This document shows, in pieces, positions 1 to 8,627 of a stretch of 64,000 nucleotides of DNA. The notes under the pieces are model-generated. The model did not search any database and had not been told where the DNA came from. It was given only the letters and a program-made list of their open reading frames with translations. The stretch comes from Streptomyces griseochromogenes (lineage in GTDB: Bacteria; Actinomycetota; Actinomycetes; Streptomycetales; Streptomycetaceae), in assembly GCF_001542625.1 (NCBI RefSeq), contig NZ_CP016279.1, positions 7,564,001-7,628,000 on the forward strand. Direction: 5' to 3'. The number at the start of each line of letters is the position of its first letter. Within the stretch, counting starts at the first letter, position 1. A program made the position numbers and the translations under genes.

Positions 1-105
1 TGCCGCATCAGCGGCTACACCGTCCGCCCCGACACCGACGAGGGCGAGACCGCCACCCTCCGTCTCGACTCGGCCGCCGCCCACCAGTACGCCACCGCCA
101 CCTGA
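1..105 (+). CDS. C-terminal end of a phage tail protein (partial)
   Basis: An open frame enters from the left edge and ends at TGA 103-105, giving 34 residues that finish in HQYATAT. Its position immediately before the large tail protein suggests a distal-tail or minor tail protein, but the piece is too short to assign a family. An SD-like AAGGAAC follows and serves the next gene. Confidence 0.55.
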   Translation, partial: CRISGYTVRPDTDEGETATLRLDSAAAHQYATAT

Positions 106-128
106 CCCCGCAAGGAACACTCTCACTC

Positions 129-2414
129 GTGCCCGCAGACATCGGCACCCGGCTTGCCCGCCTCGAACAACTCGTCCACCGCTCCCTGCGGGCACCTAAA
201 CTCGCCAACGCCAGCCTGGAGAACGGCACGCTCGGCGTGTACGACGAGAACGGCTCGTTGCGCGCCCTCATCGGCCAGCAAGCCGACGGCACCACCGGTG
301 TGACCGCCGTCAACGGACCCCGGCCGCCCATCCCGTCCGCGCCAGACGTGCAGCCAGCCCTTGGCGGTGTCCGTGTTACTTGGGACGGCGCGTTCGTCGA
401 CGCTGACGCCGCGCCGCTGGACCTGTCCCGCGTGCAGGTGCACCTGCTCGGCTCCCAGGACGCAGAGCCTGATCCGCGGTGGCCCGCCGCGACGATCGAA
501 GCCGCTTCTGGCGCCTCCGTGACCGTCGCCGTGAACGCCTACTGCGAGCTGTGGGTGAGGCTGGTCGCGGTGAACACGTCCGGCACGCCGAGCTTCGCCT
601 CTCCCGCCGTGCTAGCCACACCGCGCCAGGCCGCGTCGGATGATCTGGGCAGTGCGATCGTGCAACAGGGGCACATCGCGCTCGGCGCCATTACCACGGG
701 GCATCTCGCGGTCGGCTCCGTCACGCCCGACCACATCGCTGTCGGGCAGGGCACCAACATGATTCCCGACCCGGGGTTCGAAGGCGCGGCCACTGCCAAC
801 ACCGTCGCAGCCGGCGGCCCAGCGTGGTCATTCGCGCCGGGCAACCGTACCGGCGTCGGCATCCGTGTCGACTGCACGGCGGACACACCCACCTATCGCA
901 CGCTACCGCTGGCGACCGTGCCCATGCTGGCGCACTCTCGTCTGTTTCTCGCCGTCGACATCCTCGTCTCCACCGACCTCGCCGCGCAGGGAGTAAAGCT
1001 CCTCGCCCGGTGGGAGACCAGCACCGGCGAGATCCTCGGCTACGGCGTCGCCGAGACCACCCGTCCCGAGCCCAGGGTGTGGCAGCGCATCACGGGGGAG
1101 GTCGCCGCACCGCAAGGCACGACGCGCGCAGTGCTGTGCCTGGAGGCTTCCGCAGCCACTGGCGGCTGGGTCGTCTTCGACAACGCCGAAGCCCATGTGG
1201 TCTTCGGCGATGCCACCGGCGGTGCCCGCGCGGAGATCGGGCCGCGCGGACTGCGCCTCTTCGACGAGGACGGAGACGAGGTCGTCTCCCTCGTCTCCGG
1301 GCAGGCCAACTACCTGACCCTGCGGGACGGCACGACCCGGGTCGCCGCGATCGGCTCCACGGGCGACGCGAGCTTTCAGAACCTGAACGTCGCCGGACAG
1401 ATAACGATCGGCGGCGACGACCTCGCCATCCTCTACAACGGCCCTCGCGGCCTGGTCGCCGTCGACTGGATGGCCACCTCAGTCAAGACCACCACGGGCA
1501 CGGAGATGGGCTACGTCGAGCTCGCCTTCGACGCCGAGGACGGCCGCATGTATCGGGTGTCATACGCGGGAACCGCAGAGTGCTCGGCAACCGGTGGCTC
1601 GCTGGTCTTGCGACTTCGTACCGGCTACAAGTCCGCGCCGCTGATCTCGTCCACCCAAGTACAAGAGGCCCGGCATCCTCTGACCGCAACCCGACGCTCA
1701 GCAGGCCTGGAGTTCGTGTCCTCATGTACACCCACCGGGCTGATCCGGCCCGGCCGCAACCGGCTACTGCTGACGTTCACCAGCGACAGCGGAGCGCCCG
1801 CCGGGCAGCAGGTGACCCTGACCGGGGCCAAGGGCCGTCTGGGACACATGACGGTGGAGGACATCGGGGAACAGGTGCCGGAGACCGGCGTGTTCAACAC
1901 CGGCGGCGCTGTTGTCCCCGACCCGCCGGTGAAGGTCACCCGTACCTACAAGGCCACCTGGTCCGGCAGCTACGCCAACCGATCGGGCTACAACGCCTAC
2001 TACAAAAACGAGATGGTTAGCGGCTACTTCTCCGCGAACAACGGCACGCAGGCCGCGCTCGTCGGCTTCGGCGGAAGCCTCGCCTCCGATCTGTCCGGGG
2101 CCAAGCTCCTCAAGGTCGAGGTGTACTTGTACGCCAACCACTGGTACTACGCCTCCGGCGGCACTGCCGTCCTCAAAGCCCACAGCCACGCCTCCCGGCC
2201 CGGCAAGTTCTCCGCCGACCAGAGCGCATCAAAGACGATCACCGGCTGGGCCCGGGCAAGCGGCCGTTGGGTCGACATCACGTCGATCTTCGACTCGACC
2301 ACGTTCCGCGGCATCGCGGTCGACCCCAACAGCACCAACCAGACCTACTACGGCAAGTTCGACGGCGTCGGCAGCGCACATCCACCGCAGCTGCGGGTCA
2401 CCTACATCAAGTAA
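129..2414 (+). CDS. Phage minor tail / receptor-binding-type protein, 761 aa
   Basis: The GTG start at 129 follows AAGGAAC. The N-terminus contains LARLEQLVHRSLRAPKLANA and a repeated motif of the GTLGVYDENGSLRALIG type; a similar element recurs near residue 370 (RGLRLFDEDGDEVVSL). Such 'G-x-R-x-F-D-x-x-G' strand repeats are usual in actinophage minor tail proteins. A fibronectin-like segment (about 60-160) is followed by a jelly-roll-like middle and a C-terminal domain rich in Tyr, Ser, Gly and Asn (about 600-761), which may bind a surface glycan. There is no signal peptide. The following gene, with a hydrolase domain, probably acts in the same tail tip. The receptor-binding role is inferred from position and composition. 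Confidence 0.75.
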   Translation: MPADIGTRLARLEQLVHRSLRAPKLANASLENGTLGVYDENGSLRALIGQQADGTTGVTAVNGPRPPIPSAPDVQPALGGVRVTWDGAFVDADAAPLDLSRVQVHLLGSQDAEPDPRWPAATIEAASGASVTVAVNAYCELWVRLVAVNTSGTPSFASPAVLATPRQAASDDLGSAIVQQGHIALGAITTGHLAVGSVTPDHIAVGQGTNMIPDPGFEGAATANTVAAGGPAWSFAPGNRTGVGIRVDCTADTPTYRTLPLATVPMLAHSRLFLAVDILVSTDLAAQGVKLLARWETSTGEILGYGVAETTRPEPRVWQRITGEVAAPQGTTRAVLCLEASAATGGWVVFDNAEAHVVFGDATGGARAEIGPRGLRLFDEDGDEVVSLVSGQANYLTLRDGTTRVAAIGSTGDASFQNLNVAGQITIGGDDLAILYNGPRGLVAVDWMATSVKTTTGTEMGYVELAFDAEDGRMYRVSYAGTAECSATGGSLVLRLRTGYKSAPLISSTQVQEARHPLTATRRSAGLEFVSSCTPTGLIRPGRNRLLLTFTSDSGAPAGQQVTLTGAKGRLGHMTVEDIGEQVPETGVFNTGGAVVPDPPVKVTRTYKATWSGSYANRSGYNAYYKNEMVSGYFSANNGTQAALVGFGGSLASDLSGAKLLKVEVYLYANHWYYASGGTAVLKAHSHASRPGKFSADQSASKTITGWARASGRWVDITSIFDSTTFRGIAVDPNSTNQTYYGKFDGVGSAHPPQLRVTYIK

Positions 2415-2435
2415 CCGGAAGGAACCAACACGCTA

Positions 2436-3767
2436 GTGCCCGCCCTGTACGGAGACCTCGTCACAAACGGCAGCTTCACCGCCGGCACCGCAGGCTGGTG
2501 GTCCGGCGACCCGGCCATGATCACCCTGAACGCACCCGGTACCGGTCTCGAAGCCACAGCGACGACCGACGCAGTCAACCTGTGGGACGCGCCCCTCGGG
2601 CAGGACAACATCACGCTGCGCCCCGGGTGCACCTACACGCTGAGCTTCACCGCACGCGCCAGTCAGCCCGGAACGTCACTGCGCGCCCAGGTCGGCCTCG
2701 GCGCGGACCCGTGGACCGCGGCCGTGGACCAGACGGTCACCCTGTCCGCGGTTGATCGGCACTTCGTCCTGCCGTTCACCTCGAATCTCGAAACGGCTCA
2801 GGCGCAGGTGAGTTTCCAGTTCGGGCAGGGCACCGCGGTCACCGTGCATCTCACCGAGGTCCGGCTCACCTGCTCCACCGCACGTGAGGGGTTCTTCATC
2901 GATCCGGACTCCAACGCGGCAAAGTGGGTCGCCGCGAACCCTGACGATCCTCGTGCCGCGAAGATCGGCCAATCAGTCTCCAGGCGGCCGGCGGCTCGGT
3001 GGTTCGGTGACTGGAGCAAGGACGTGCGCGCCGAGGTCGACGCCTATGTCACCGCTGCCGCCGCCATCGGAAGGCTGCCGATCCTGACCGCATACAACAT
3101 GGTCAATCGGGACAATGGCGGCCAATCCAGCGGTGGTGCCGCCTCGCCCGACGAATACCGTGCATGGATTGACGCGTTCGCCGCTGGCATCGGGGATCGA
3201 CCGGCGATCGTGATCGTGGAGCCGGACTCCCTTGCTCAGCTCGGCAACCTACCAGCCGAAACGGCACGCGCGGAGCGTACGAGCCTGGTCGCCCACGCTG
3301 CTGAGGCCCTCGCTGCATGCCCGCTCGTGAGTGCCTACCTCGACGGTGGCAACGCCACCTGGGTCACACCGGATGCGATGGCTGAGCGTCTGTCGGCCGC
3401 CCAGGTCTCGAAGGTCCGGGGGTTCGCTGTCGGCGTCGCCAATTTCCACGCGACCGACGTGTCGTGCACCTACGGCCACCAGGTCGCTCAGGCGCTGTCA
3501 TCGCTCGGCATGCCCGGCGCGCGGTTCGTCATCGACACCTCGCGCAACGGCAACGGTTCCCTGGGGGCCAACGGGCAGCACGTTCACTGGTGCAACCCTG
3601 CTGGACGACGCCTCGGTGTGCCCTCGTCCATCGGAGTCGGCGGTGCCGAGTACCTGTTGTGGATCAAGAATGCGGGCGACTCCGACGGCGGGTGCGGCAT
3701 CGCACCCGACACACCGGCCGGCACGTTCTCCCCCTATCTCGCAGAGCGGCTCATCAACGGCCAGTGA
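2436..3767 (+). CDS. Tail-associated glycoside hydrolase family 6 (endoglucanase/cellobiohydrolase fold) with N-terminal carbohydrate-binding-like domain
   Basis: 443 aa; GTG start after GGAAGGAA. Residues 1-147 resemble a CBM4/9-type beta-sandwich. Residues 152-443 carry the GH6 signatures: YNMVNRDNGG (219-229; Asp226 at the conserved RDxG position), IVIVEPDSLA (258-267; Asp264 is the expected catalytic acid), FVIDTSRNGNG (364-374), WCNPAGRRLG (385-394) and LWIKNAGDSDGG (408-419; Asp417 near the expected base position). Every key motif is present, so activity on beta-1,4-glucan is likely. There is no secretion signal, as expected for a virion protein, and the gene sits between a tail protein and the lysis cassette. 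Streptomyces hyphal tips carry a cellulose-like glycan (CslA/GlxA), which is a plausible substrate; that link is inference. A captured host cellulase fragment is the alternative, but the tight packing argues for a phage tail enzyme. Confidence 0.88.
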   Translation: MPALYGDLVTNGSFTAGTAGWWSGDPAMITLNAPGTGLEATATTDAVNLWDAPLGQDNITLRPGCTYTLSFTARASQPGTSLRAQVGLGADPWTAAVDQTVTLSAVDRHFVLPFTSNLETAQAQVSFQFGQGTAVTVHLTEVRLTCSTAREGFFIDPDSNAAKWVAANPDDPRAAKIGQSVSRRPAARWFGDWSKDVRAEVDAYVTAAAAIGRLPILTAYNMVNRDNGGQSSGGAASPDEYRAWIDAFAAGIGDRPAIVIVEPDSLAQLGNLPAETARAERTSLVAHAAEALAACPLVSAYLDGGNATWVTPDAMAERLSAAQVSKVRGFAVGVANFHATDVSCTYGHQVAQALSSLGMPGARFVIDTSRNGNGSLGANGQHVHWCNPAGRRLGVPSSIGVGGAEYLLWIKNAGDSDGGCGIAPDTPAGTFSPYLAERLINGQ

Positions 3768-3868
3768 CGAGGAGAAGCGCCTCACCTCGTCCTCCGCTCC
3801 GCACAGGCGTTTGCTGTCTTGGCCCCCGTACGATCACCAGTGGGGCGGGGCCGCCGGGAGTGATTGCG

Positions 3869-4228
3869 GTGAGTGTGCCGCCGAGCGCCGAACCCACGCT
3901 GTGGGAACTGCACCGTGCCGTGTCTCAGCTGCGTGAGGATCTACGCGGCGACCTCGCCCAACTTGCCGCCCGTCTGGACCAAGTGGTCACTGAGGATGTG
4001 TACCGGGCCGACCAGCGTGCGGTCGATCAGCGCATCAGCCAGATCGAGGCCGGCCTGGCTGGGCTGCGCGGCGAGCATGATCAGGCGACGCAGCGTGCCG
4101 AGCAACAGCGCCGTGAGGACCAGGCGCAGGCCGCCGCGACGCGGCGGCTCGTGCTCAGTTCATTCGTGTCGCCGCTGCTGTTGATGACCCTGCAGTTGTG
4201 GCTCGCGTCGCGCGGCGCGGCCCCGTAG
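3869..4228 (+). CDS. Small coiled-coil protein with C-terminal membrane segment (lysis-cassette neighbour)
   Basis: 119 aa. GTG at 3869 is chosen because GGGAG lies 8 nt upstream. Residues about 10-90 are a charged heptad-like helix rich in Arg, Gln, Glu and Ala. A hydrophobic stretch near the C-terminus (LVLSSFVSPLLLMTLQLWLA) gives one membrane anchor. Genes of this shape often sit between tail genes and endolysin in actinophages and can be holin or anti-holin partners, or tail assembly accessories. No family is recognised with certainty. Confidence 0.65.
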   Translation: MSVPPSAEPTLWELHRAVSQLREDLRGDLAQLAARLDQVVTEDVYRADQRAVDQRISQIEAGLAGLRGEHDQATQRAEQQRREDQAQAAATRRLVLSSFVSPLLLMTLQLWLASRGAAP

Positions 4229-4289
4229 CCGGGGCGACGGAAGCAGTTGAATTTCAGTTCGGGCGTGGGGAGAACAGTGAGCGACGAAC

Positions 4290-5345
4290 GTGGCGATACC
4301 TATCAGTGCCGACCATCTCGTTGCCGCGCTGCACGCCGAGGGCGTGCGCGTGGTGGAGCGGTCGGGGTGGAGAACCCACAACAGGAACCACAAGGGGCCG
4401 TGGGGGCCGGTGAACGGGGTGATGATCCATCACACCGTGACGTCTGGCACGGCCAACACCGTAAGCATCTGTGAGCGCGGCTACGAAGGGCTCCCAGGCC
4501 CGCTGTGCCACGGTGTGATCGCCAAGGACGGCACCGTTCATCTGGTGGGTCACGGCCGCGTCAACCATGCCGGGCGCGGTGATGACGACGTGCTGCGCGC
4601 TGTGATCGCGGAACGATCGCTGCCCGCAGCGAACGAGGCGAACACGGACGGCAATACGCACTTCTACGGCTTCGAGTGCGAGAACCTCGGCGATGGCCAC
4701 GACCCGTGGCCGCCTGCTCAGCTCGACGCGATCGAACGCGCGGCCACTGCACTGTGCCGCATCCACAGCTGGAGCGCGGCGAGCGTGATCGGACATCTTG
4801 AGTGGCAGCCCGGAAAGATCGACCCCAAGGGCTTCACCATGGACTGGCTGCGCGAGCGGATCGCGGCCCGGCTGAAGGCCAAGCCCACCGGCACAAGTTC
4901 GGACAACGGCTCCAAGGGCAGTAACGGCTCGATGTACGTCGTCAAGGTCGGGGACACGCTCTGCGCTGTCGGAAAGCGGCTGGGCGTGCACTGGGATCAC
5001 ATCGCCCGCGCCAACAAGATCAGCGCCCCGTACGTCATCAAGCCCGGGCAGAAGCTCACCATCCCTGGGAAGCCGTCGGAACGTGCGTACACGCCGCCTC
5101 CGTTTCCGGACGGTCTTGCTCCGGGCCGCTCGTCACCGTCTGCCAAGGGCCTTCAGCAGGCGTTGAAGGACACTGGCTGGCTCGACCGCTCAGTGCCGCT
5201 CGCCGACAATTACGGACCCCAGACCCAGAAGGCCGTGGCCGCTTTCAACCACAAGCACAGCCTGTTCACCGCCGGCCGCCCCAACGATCCGGTGATTGGC
5301 CGGCGCGGCTGGAATCTCCTGCACCGACTTGCCTACGGGACCTGA
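4290..5345 (+). CDS. Phage endolysin: N-acetylmuramoyl-L-alanine amidase with LysM and peptidoglycan-binding domains
   Basis: 351 aa, three-part endolysin. Residues about 25-190 are an Amidase_2/PGRP domain: VMIHHT (45-50) supplies the first zinc His, and VIGHLEW and GKIDP near 167-179 supply the second His and the Cys/Asp-position ligand. A Ser/Gly linker (200-214) leads to a LysM domain (about 216-259, YVVKVGDTL...IKPGQKLTIP). Residues about 280-345 look like a peptidoglycan-binding helix bundle (GLQQALKDTGW...YGPQTQKAVAAFNHKH). It should cleave the bond between MurNAc and the stem peptide at lysis. There is no signal peptide, so export depends on the holin next door. The GTG start has only a distant GGGGAG. 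Confidence 0.9.
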   Translation: MAIPISADHLVAALHAEGVRVVERSGWRTHNRNHKGPWGPVNGVMIHHTVTSGTANTVSICERGYEGLPGPLCHGVIAKDGTVHLVGHGRVNHAGRGDDDVLRAVIAERSLPAANEANTDGNTHFYGFECENLGDGHDPWPPAQLDAIERAATALCRIHSWSAASVIGHLEWQPGKIDPKGFTMDWLRERIAARLKAKPTGTSSDNGSKGSNGSMYVVKVGDTLCAVGKRLGVHWDHIARANKISAPYVIKPGQKLTIPGKPSERAYTPPPFPDGLAPGRSSPSAKGLQQALKDTGWLDRSVPLADNYGPQTQKAVAAFNHKHSLFTAGRPNDPVIGRRGWNLLHRLAYGT

Positions 5346-5350
5346 CTACC

Positions 5351-5566
5351 TTGATCGACTTCATTCATGCTCACAGCACCCGCCTCTATGCCGTCGCCGC
5401 GGCAGCACTGTCCTTGATTGCCTATTACGTTCAAGATCTGCCGACCGGACTGATCCTCGCTCTGGTCGCCGCGATCCTGGGCACCGGCGAAGCCGTTCAG
5501 CGCGTCGAAGACCGCAAGACGGCCAAGGCTCTTCACCAAGACCCGCCCCTGGCGACACGGCTCTGA
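5351..5566 (+). CDS. Putative holin
   Basis: 71 aa starting at TTG, 5 nt after the endolysin stop. Two hydrophobic segments (about residues 9-27 and 30-46) are separated by the short turn QDLP, and the C-terminus is charged (QRVEDRKTAKALH). This two-TM shape with a basic tail matches small phage holins. Position directly behind the endolysin and before a strong terminator supports the call. The start codon is uncertain. Confidence 0.75.
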   Translation: MIDFIHAHSTRLYAVAAAALSLIAYYVQDLPTGLILALVAAILGTGEAVQRVEDRKTAKALHQDPPLATRL

Positions 5567-5598
5567 GCCGAGGCGCTTGGGCTGCGTGAGTAGCCCGG

Positions 5599-5640
5599 CC
5601 TCCTTCCGACGGTGACGTGATCGACGCCGTCGGAAGGAGG
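5599..5640 (+). terminator. Strong terminator closing the late/lysis operon
   Basis: Perfect 14-bp inverted repeat (CCTCCTTCCGACGG / CCGTCGGAAGGAGG) with a 14-nt loop, followed by CTTTC. It lies after the holin and before the convergent methyltransferase gene, so it may serve both strands. The next 176 nt (5641-5816) hold no supported gene. Confidence 0.8.
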
Positions 5641-5816
5641 CTTTCCCGTACGCCTTCGCCAACGACACCCGCAAGCCGGGGATCGCTGCCGCAGTGTCCA
5701 GCGCCCTTGGATGGCGCCGCCTCAGATCGGACGTGTGGTCGATCTCCGTTCCGGAAGGTGCCCGGCGTCAATGAGCGGCTCAGTTCGGGGGTACCGAACT
5801 CGTGAGTTCTCCGGGG

Positions 5817-6572
5817 CTACCGACCGACTCGGCTGTGCCCTTCTGCTGAATCCCGTACAGCCCGCTCTTCGGGAAGTGGCTGGTTCGGCGGGGCGGCTGC
5901 TTCGGACGGGGAGAAGTGCATGAGGTGCCCGGTGTGGGCGGGCTGCTCCAGCCGTGTGCCCGGGTGGGCGGCCAGGTATTCGCGGAACGCTCGGGTCTCG
6001 CCGGGAAAGACCCCGTAGTTGTCCACGATCACAATGCCGCCCGGGGACACGAGGGGAACGAGTTCGGTGAGGCAGGTGACGGCTGGCTCGTAGAGGTCGG
6101 TGTCGATCATGAGCAGCGAGATGGCGAGTTCGGGATGGGTGGCGACGTACTGGGGGACCGTCTCGCAGACGTCGCCTGGGACCAGCGTCGTGTTCGCTTC
6201 GAGCCCGCGGTCCCGGCGGCCCAGGGTCTCAAGGAGCTGGTCTGCTCCGATGCAGTCGAGGCCGGCGACCTGCTGGATGTGGTCGACGATGCGTTGGTCG
6301 GATTCGGCCCGGGTACGGGGAAATTCCCCGAATGTGTCGAAGCCGATGAGGGATCGGGTGTGCTCGGTCTCCAGCAGGTGCCGCAGCATCGCCCACATGG
6401 TGAAGGATCCCCCGCGGAAGACGCCGCACTCGACTATCGCACCGGGGACCGGGCGGATCCGCTGGTAGATGTCGTAGAGCGCGAGCATCTTGCCGATGCG
6501 GCTGGGGCCGCATGTCAGGAGGAAGTCCTGTTCGTGCTGGAATGCTGCGGCCGGATCGGGAAGGTCGATCAT
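5817..6572 (-). CDS. TylF-like class I SAM-dependent methyltransferase
   Basis: 251 aa; ATG preceded by GGAGG. The segment IVECGVFRGGSF forms the glycine-rich SAM-binding loop (motif I), followed by LIGFDTFGEFP. LLMIDTDLYEP and SPGGIVIVDNYG match the acidic metal/substrate motifs of the TylF/macrocin O-methyltransferase family. These enzymes methylate sugar or small-molecule hydroxyls in natural-product pathways. It is the last gene of the minus-strand operon and its ATG overlaps the stop of the oxidoreductase gene by 4 nt (ATGA). The C-terminal tail after the fold is poorly conserved in character. The substrate is unknown. Confidence 0.8.
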   Translation of the reverse strand: MIDLPDPAAAFQHEQDFLLTCGPSRIGKMLALYDIYQRIRPVPGAIVECGVFRGGSFTMWAMLRHLLETEHTRSLIGFDTFGEFPRTRAESDQRIVDHIQQVAGLDCIGADQLLETLGRRDRGLEANTTLVPGDVCETVPQYVATHPELAISLLMIDTDLYEPAVTCLTELVPLVSPGGIVIVDNYGVFPGETRAFREYLAAHPGTRLEQPAHTGHLMHFSPSEAAAPPNQPLPEERAVRDSAEGHSRVGR

Positions 6573-7528
6573 GTTGTTCCCTCCTGGGTGAGTGGCTTGG
6601 CGGTGGTGCTGGCGCCGGCCCGGCGCGCTGCGGCCGTGAGCAGGTCGATCTGCTCGTCGTCGAACAGGCCGAAGGGCATGCCGAGGGCGCACACGACGTG
6701 GTCGACTCCGAGGCTCTTCCATGCGGTGAGCCGGTTGTTCACCTCGTCCGGGGTGCCGATCAGTCCCCGGCTGCGCCACTCCTCGAAGCTGAGACCGTCG
6801 AGGTGGCCGCCGGGCACCCAGCGGCGCAGCCTGGTCCATCGCTGGTGGAGATCGGCTTCGTCGGTTCCGATGACGGTGGTGAGGCCGATGGAACGGAGGA
6901 TCGGGGTACTCGTCCGTGACGATGGCTGTGCCGCGTTCAGCCGGGCGAGGCACCGTCGGTAGTCGGCGGGGGTGGGGTTCCAGGCCAGGTTCCAGCCGTC
7001 CGCGATGCGTGCGGCGACGCCCAGAATGCCGCTGCGTTTGCCCCCTACCCAAACCGGCGGTGCCGTGGGACCCAACTGGGTGCGGATCAGGGCGGCGGTC
7101 CGTTCCACGCTGGCGAGCCGGTCGGCGGCTGCAGGGAACCGACGACCCGCCGCCGCGAATTCGGCGGGGTTCCAGCCAGCTCCGAGGCCGATGTCGAGGC
7201 GTTCTCCGGCGAGATCGGCGACTGTGGCGATCTGATGGACCAGTAGTTCCGGTTCGCGCAGCGGTGCGGGGGTGACCAGGGATCCGAGCCGGATACGGCG
7301 GGTGGTCGCGGCGATCGCGGCCATCAGAGTCCAGCAGTCCGGGGAGTGGCGGCGATCCTGAGGGGCGACATCGAGCCAGAGATGGTCCGATACCCAGACC
7401 TGGTGCAATCCGGCCTGCTCAGCTCTTTGTGCGTAGGCCAGTGCCTCGCGCGTCCGATGCGCTCCGGCGACCTCTGGAGTGGGGAAGAAGCCGTCGTAGT
7501 GGGGTAGTGCCAGGCCGATCGTGATCAC
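6569..7528 (-). CDS. LLM-class (F420-dependent) flavin-type oxidoreductase
   Basis: 319 aa with a bacterial luciferase-like TIM barrel. The N-terminus MITIGLALPHYDGFFP and the segments QVWVSDHLWL, TRRIRLGSLVTPAPLREPELLVHQIATVADLAGERLDIGLGAGW (position about 85-130) are characteristic of F420-dependent LLM oxidoreductases. The GTG start overlaps the upstream kinase stop (GTGA), showing translational coupling. It probably performs a hydride-transfer step on the cluster's product or intermediate. Whether the cofactor is F420 or FMN cannot be decided from sequence by eye; actinobacterial context favours F420. Confidence 0.85.
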   Translation of the reverse strand: MITIGLALPHYDGFFPTPEVAGAHRTREALAYAQRAEQAGLHQVWVSDHLWLDVAPQDRRHSPDCWTLMAAIAATTRRIRLGSLVTPAPLREPELLVHQIATVADLAGERLDIGLGAGWNPAEFAAAGRRFPAAADRLASVERTAALIRTQLGPTAPPVWVGGKRSGILGVAARIADGWNLAWNPTPADYRRCLARLNAAQPSSRTSTPILRSIGLTTVIGTDEADLHQRWTRLRRWVPGGHLDGLSFEEWRSRGLIGTPDEVNNRLTAWKSLGVDHVVCALGMPFGLFDDEQIDLLTAAARRAGASTTAKPLTQEGTT

Positions 7529-8610
7529 GCCGGGCTCCCGTCGGTTTGCGGGTGGATGAAGGGCTTCAACAGCAGGTGCGGACGGTCGGAGTACGAGGAG
7601 TCGAGGATCCGGACCGCCTCGCCCAGGAGCGGAGCGAACAGGTGGTGCCTTCCGTCCACGATGACCTGGGGTATTTCCCGGAGCAGGAGCATCGCGGTGT
7701 GAACAGCGAGCGCGCCGAGGTCCTGTTCCAGTTCGCCGGGCCGACTCATCCGCCGGAAGACGCGCACCGCCGGAGCGGTCCACCTGGAGAGAACTGCCAG
7801 GGATGGAGTGCTGTAGCTGAGATCGAGTGCGGAGCGTGTAGGAGTGAGGCGGCCGTGCGTGCCGGCCAGGAGGTTCTCGACGTACCACCAGCCGACGAGG
7901 TGGCTTGTCATCATGCGCCAGTCCTGGTGGTGGCCGGACCACTCCCAGTCCACGAGGTGCCACTGGTTCGCGTGGTCGAGCAGGACGTTGCGAGGTTGGG
8001 GGTCTCCGTGGCACGCGACGTGAATAGTGGGTGGTCGGAGGGCTGCCAGCCGATGCAGCATCCGGTCCAGGGATCCGTGGTCCGTGCCGTTGACGATGAT
8101 GTGGTGCCCGCCGTCGATCGGCAGTCGCAGGCGGTGCGCGGCGTCGTGTAGGCCGTGGCGGGCACGTTCCAGTCGCAGTGCGTGTTTTCTGGTGGCCAAC
8201 GCGGGTTCGAAGCCTGACCGCGCGGACTGGAGCCACACCCGGCAGAGCGCCTCGGTCACCTCGGTCCACGCCGCGGCTGCCTGGGTGGAGGGCCCGCGGC
8301 GGAGGGCGGCATCCGCCAGGGTGGTTACCGAGGGACAGCGGGTGATCAGGGTGTCTGTGCCGTGGTGGTGACCGGCGAAGAGGACCTCAGGGAGCCTGGC
8401 GCCGAAGTAGGGGGCGATGGTGTCCCGGGCGCGGGCCTGCTGGGTGGCGGGCACTCGCGGGTTTCGAGCGGTCTTGACGGCCACGAGCGTGCCGTCGGGT
8501 CGTTGGACGATGCGGACGAGGGCTCCCGAGGAGCCAGTGCGGACGATGCGGACGGTGTGGGCGGTGCGGGAACTTAAGAGACGCTCCCGCACCGATATAC
8601 CAGAAGGCAT
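7525..8610 (-). CDS. Aminoglycoside-phosphotransferase-fold kinase
   Basis: 361 aa. IHVACHGDPQPRNVLLD provides the catalytic loop (HGDxxxxN) and WHLVDWEWSG the metal-binding Asp, as in APH/choline-kinase-like enzymes. An N-terminal beta-lobe contains LVAVKTARNPR with the ATP-binding Lys. It lies 17 nt downstream of trpS and overlaps the oxidoreductase gene. In this setting it could phosphorylate a pathway intermediate, or inactivate the product as self-resistance. Family membership is clear; substrate is unknown. Confidence 0.8.
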   Translation of the reverse strand: MPSGISVRERLLSSRTAHTVRIVRTGSSGALVRIVQRPDGTLVAVKTARNPRVPATQQARARDTIAPYFGARLPEVLFAGHHHGTDTLITRCPSVTTLADAALRRGPSTQAAAAWTEVTEALCRVWLQSARSGFEPALATRKHALRLERARHGLHDAAHRLRLPIDGGHHIIVNGTDHGSLDRMLHRLAALRPPTIHVACHGDPQPRNVLLDHANQWHLVDWEWSGHHQDWRMMTSHLVGWWYVENLLAGTHGRLTPTRSALDLSYSTPSLAVLSRWTAPAVRVFRRMSRPGELEQDLGALAVHTAMLLLREIPQVIVDGRHHLFAPLLGEAVRILDSSYSDRPHLLLKPFIHPQTDGSPA

Positions 8611-8627
8611 GGATATCCCGGTGGTCT

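Larger units (their letters stand above)
1..5640 (+). mobile_element. Prophage late region (tail and lysis), left part cut by window
   Basis: A run of plus-strand genes in the order typical of siphovirus late operons: tail protein end, tail/fibre protein, tail-encoded glycoside hydrolase, coiled-coil membrane protein, endolysin, holin, strong terminator. No head, terminase or integrase gene lies inside the window, so the element extends to the left. Whether it is the same prophage as the early region starting near 18.9 kb is an inference; actinophage late-then-early gene order supports it. Confidence 0.75.

Noticed and set aside
5916..6962. Plus-strand 348-aa open frame over the methyltransferase and oxidoreductase
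   Set aside because: It is antisense to two genes with clear motifs and good starts, and has no recognisable motif.
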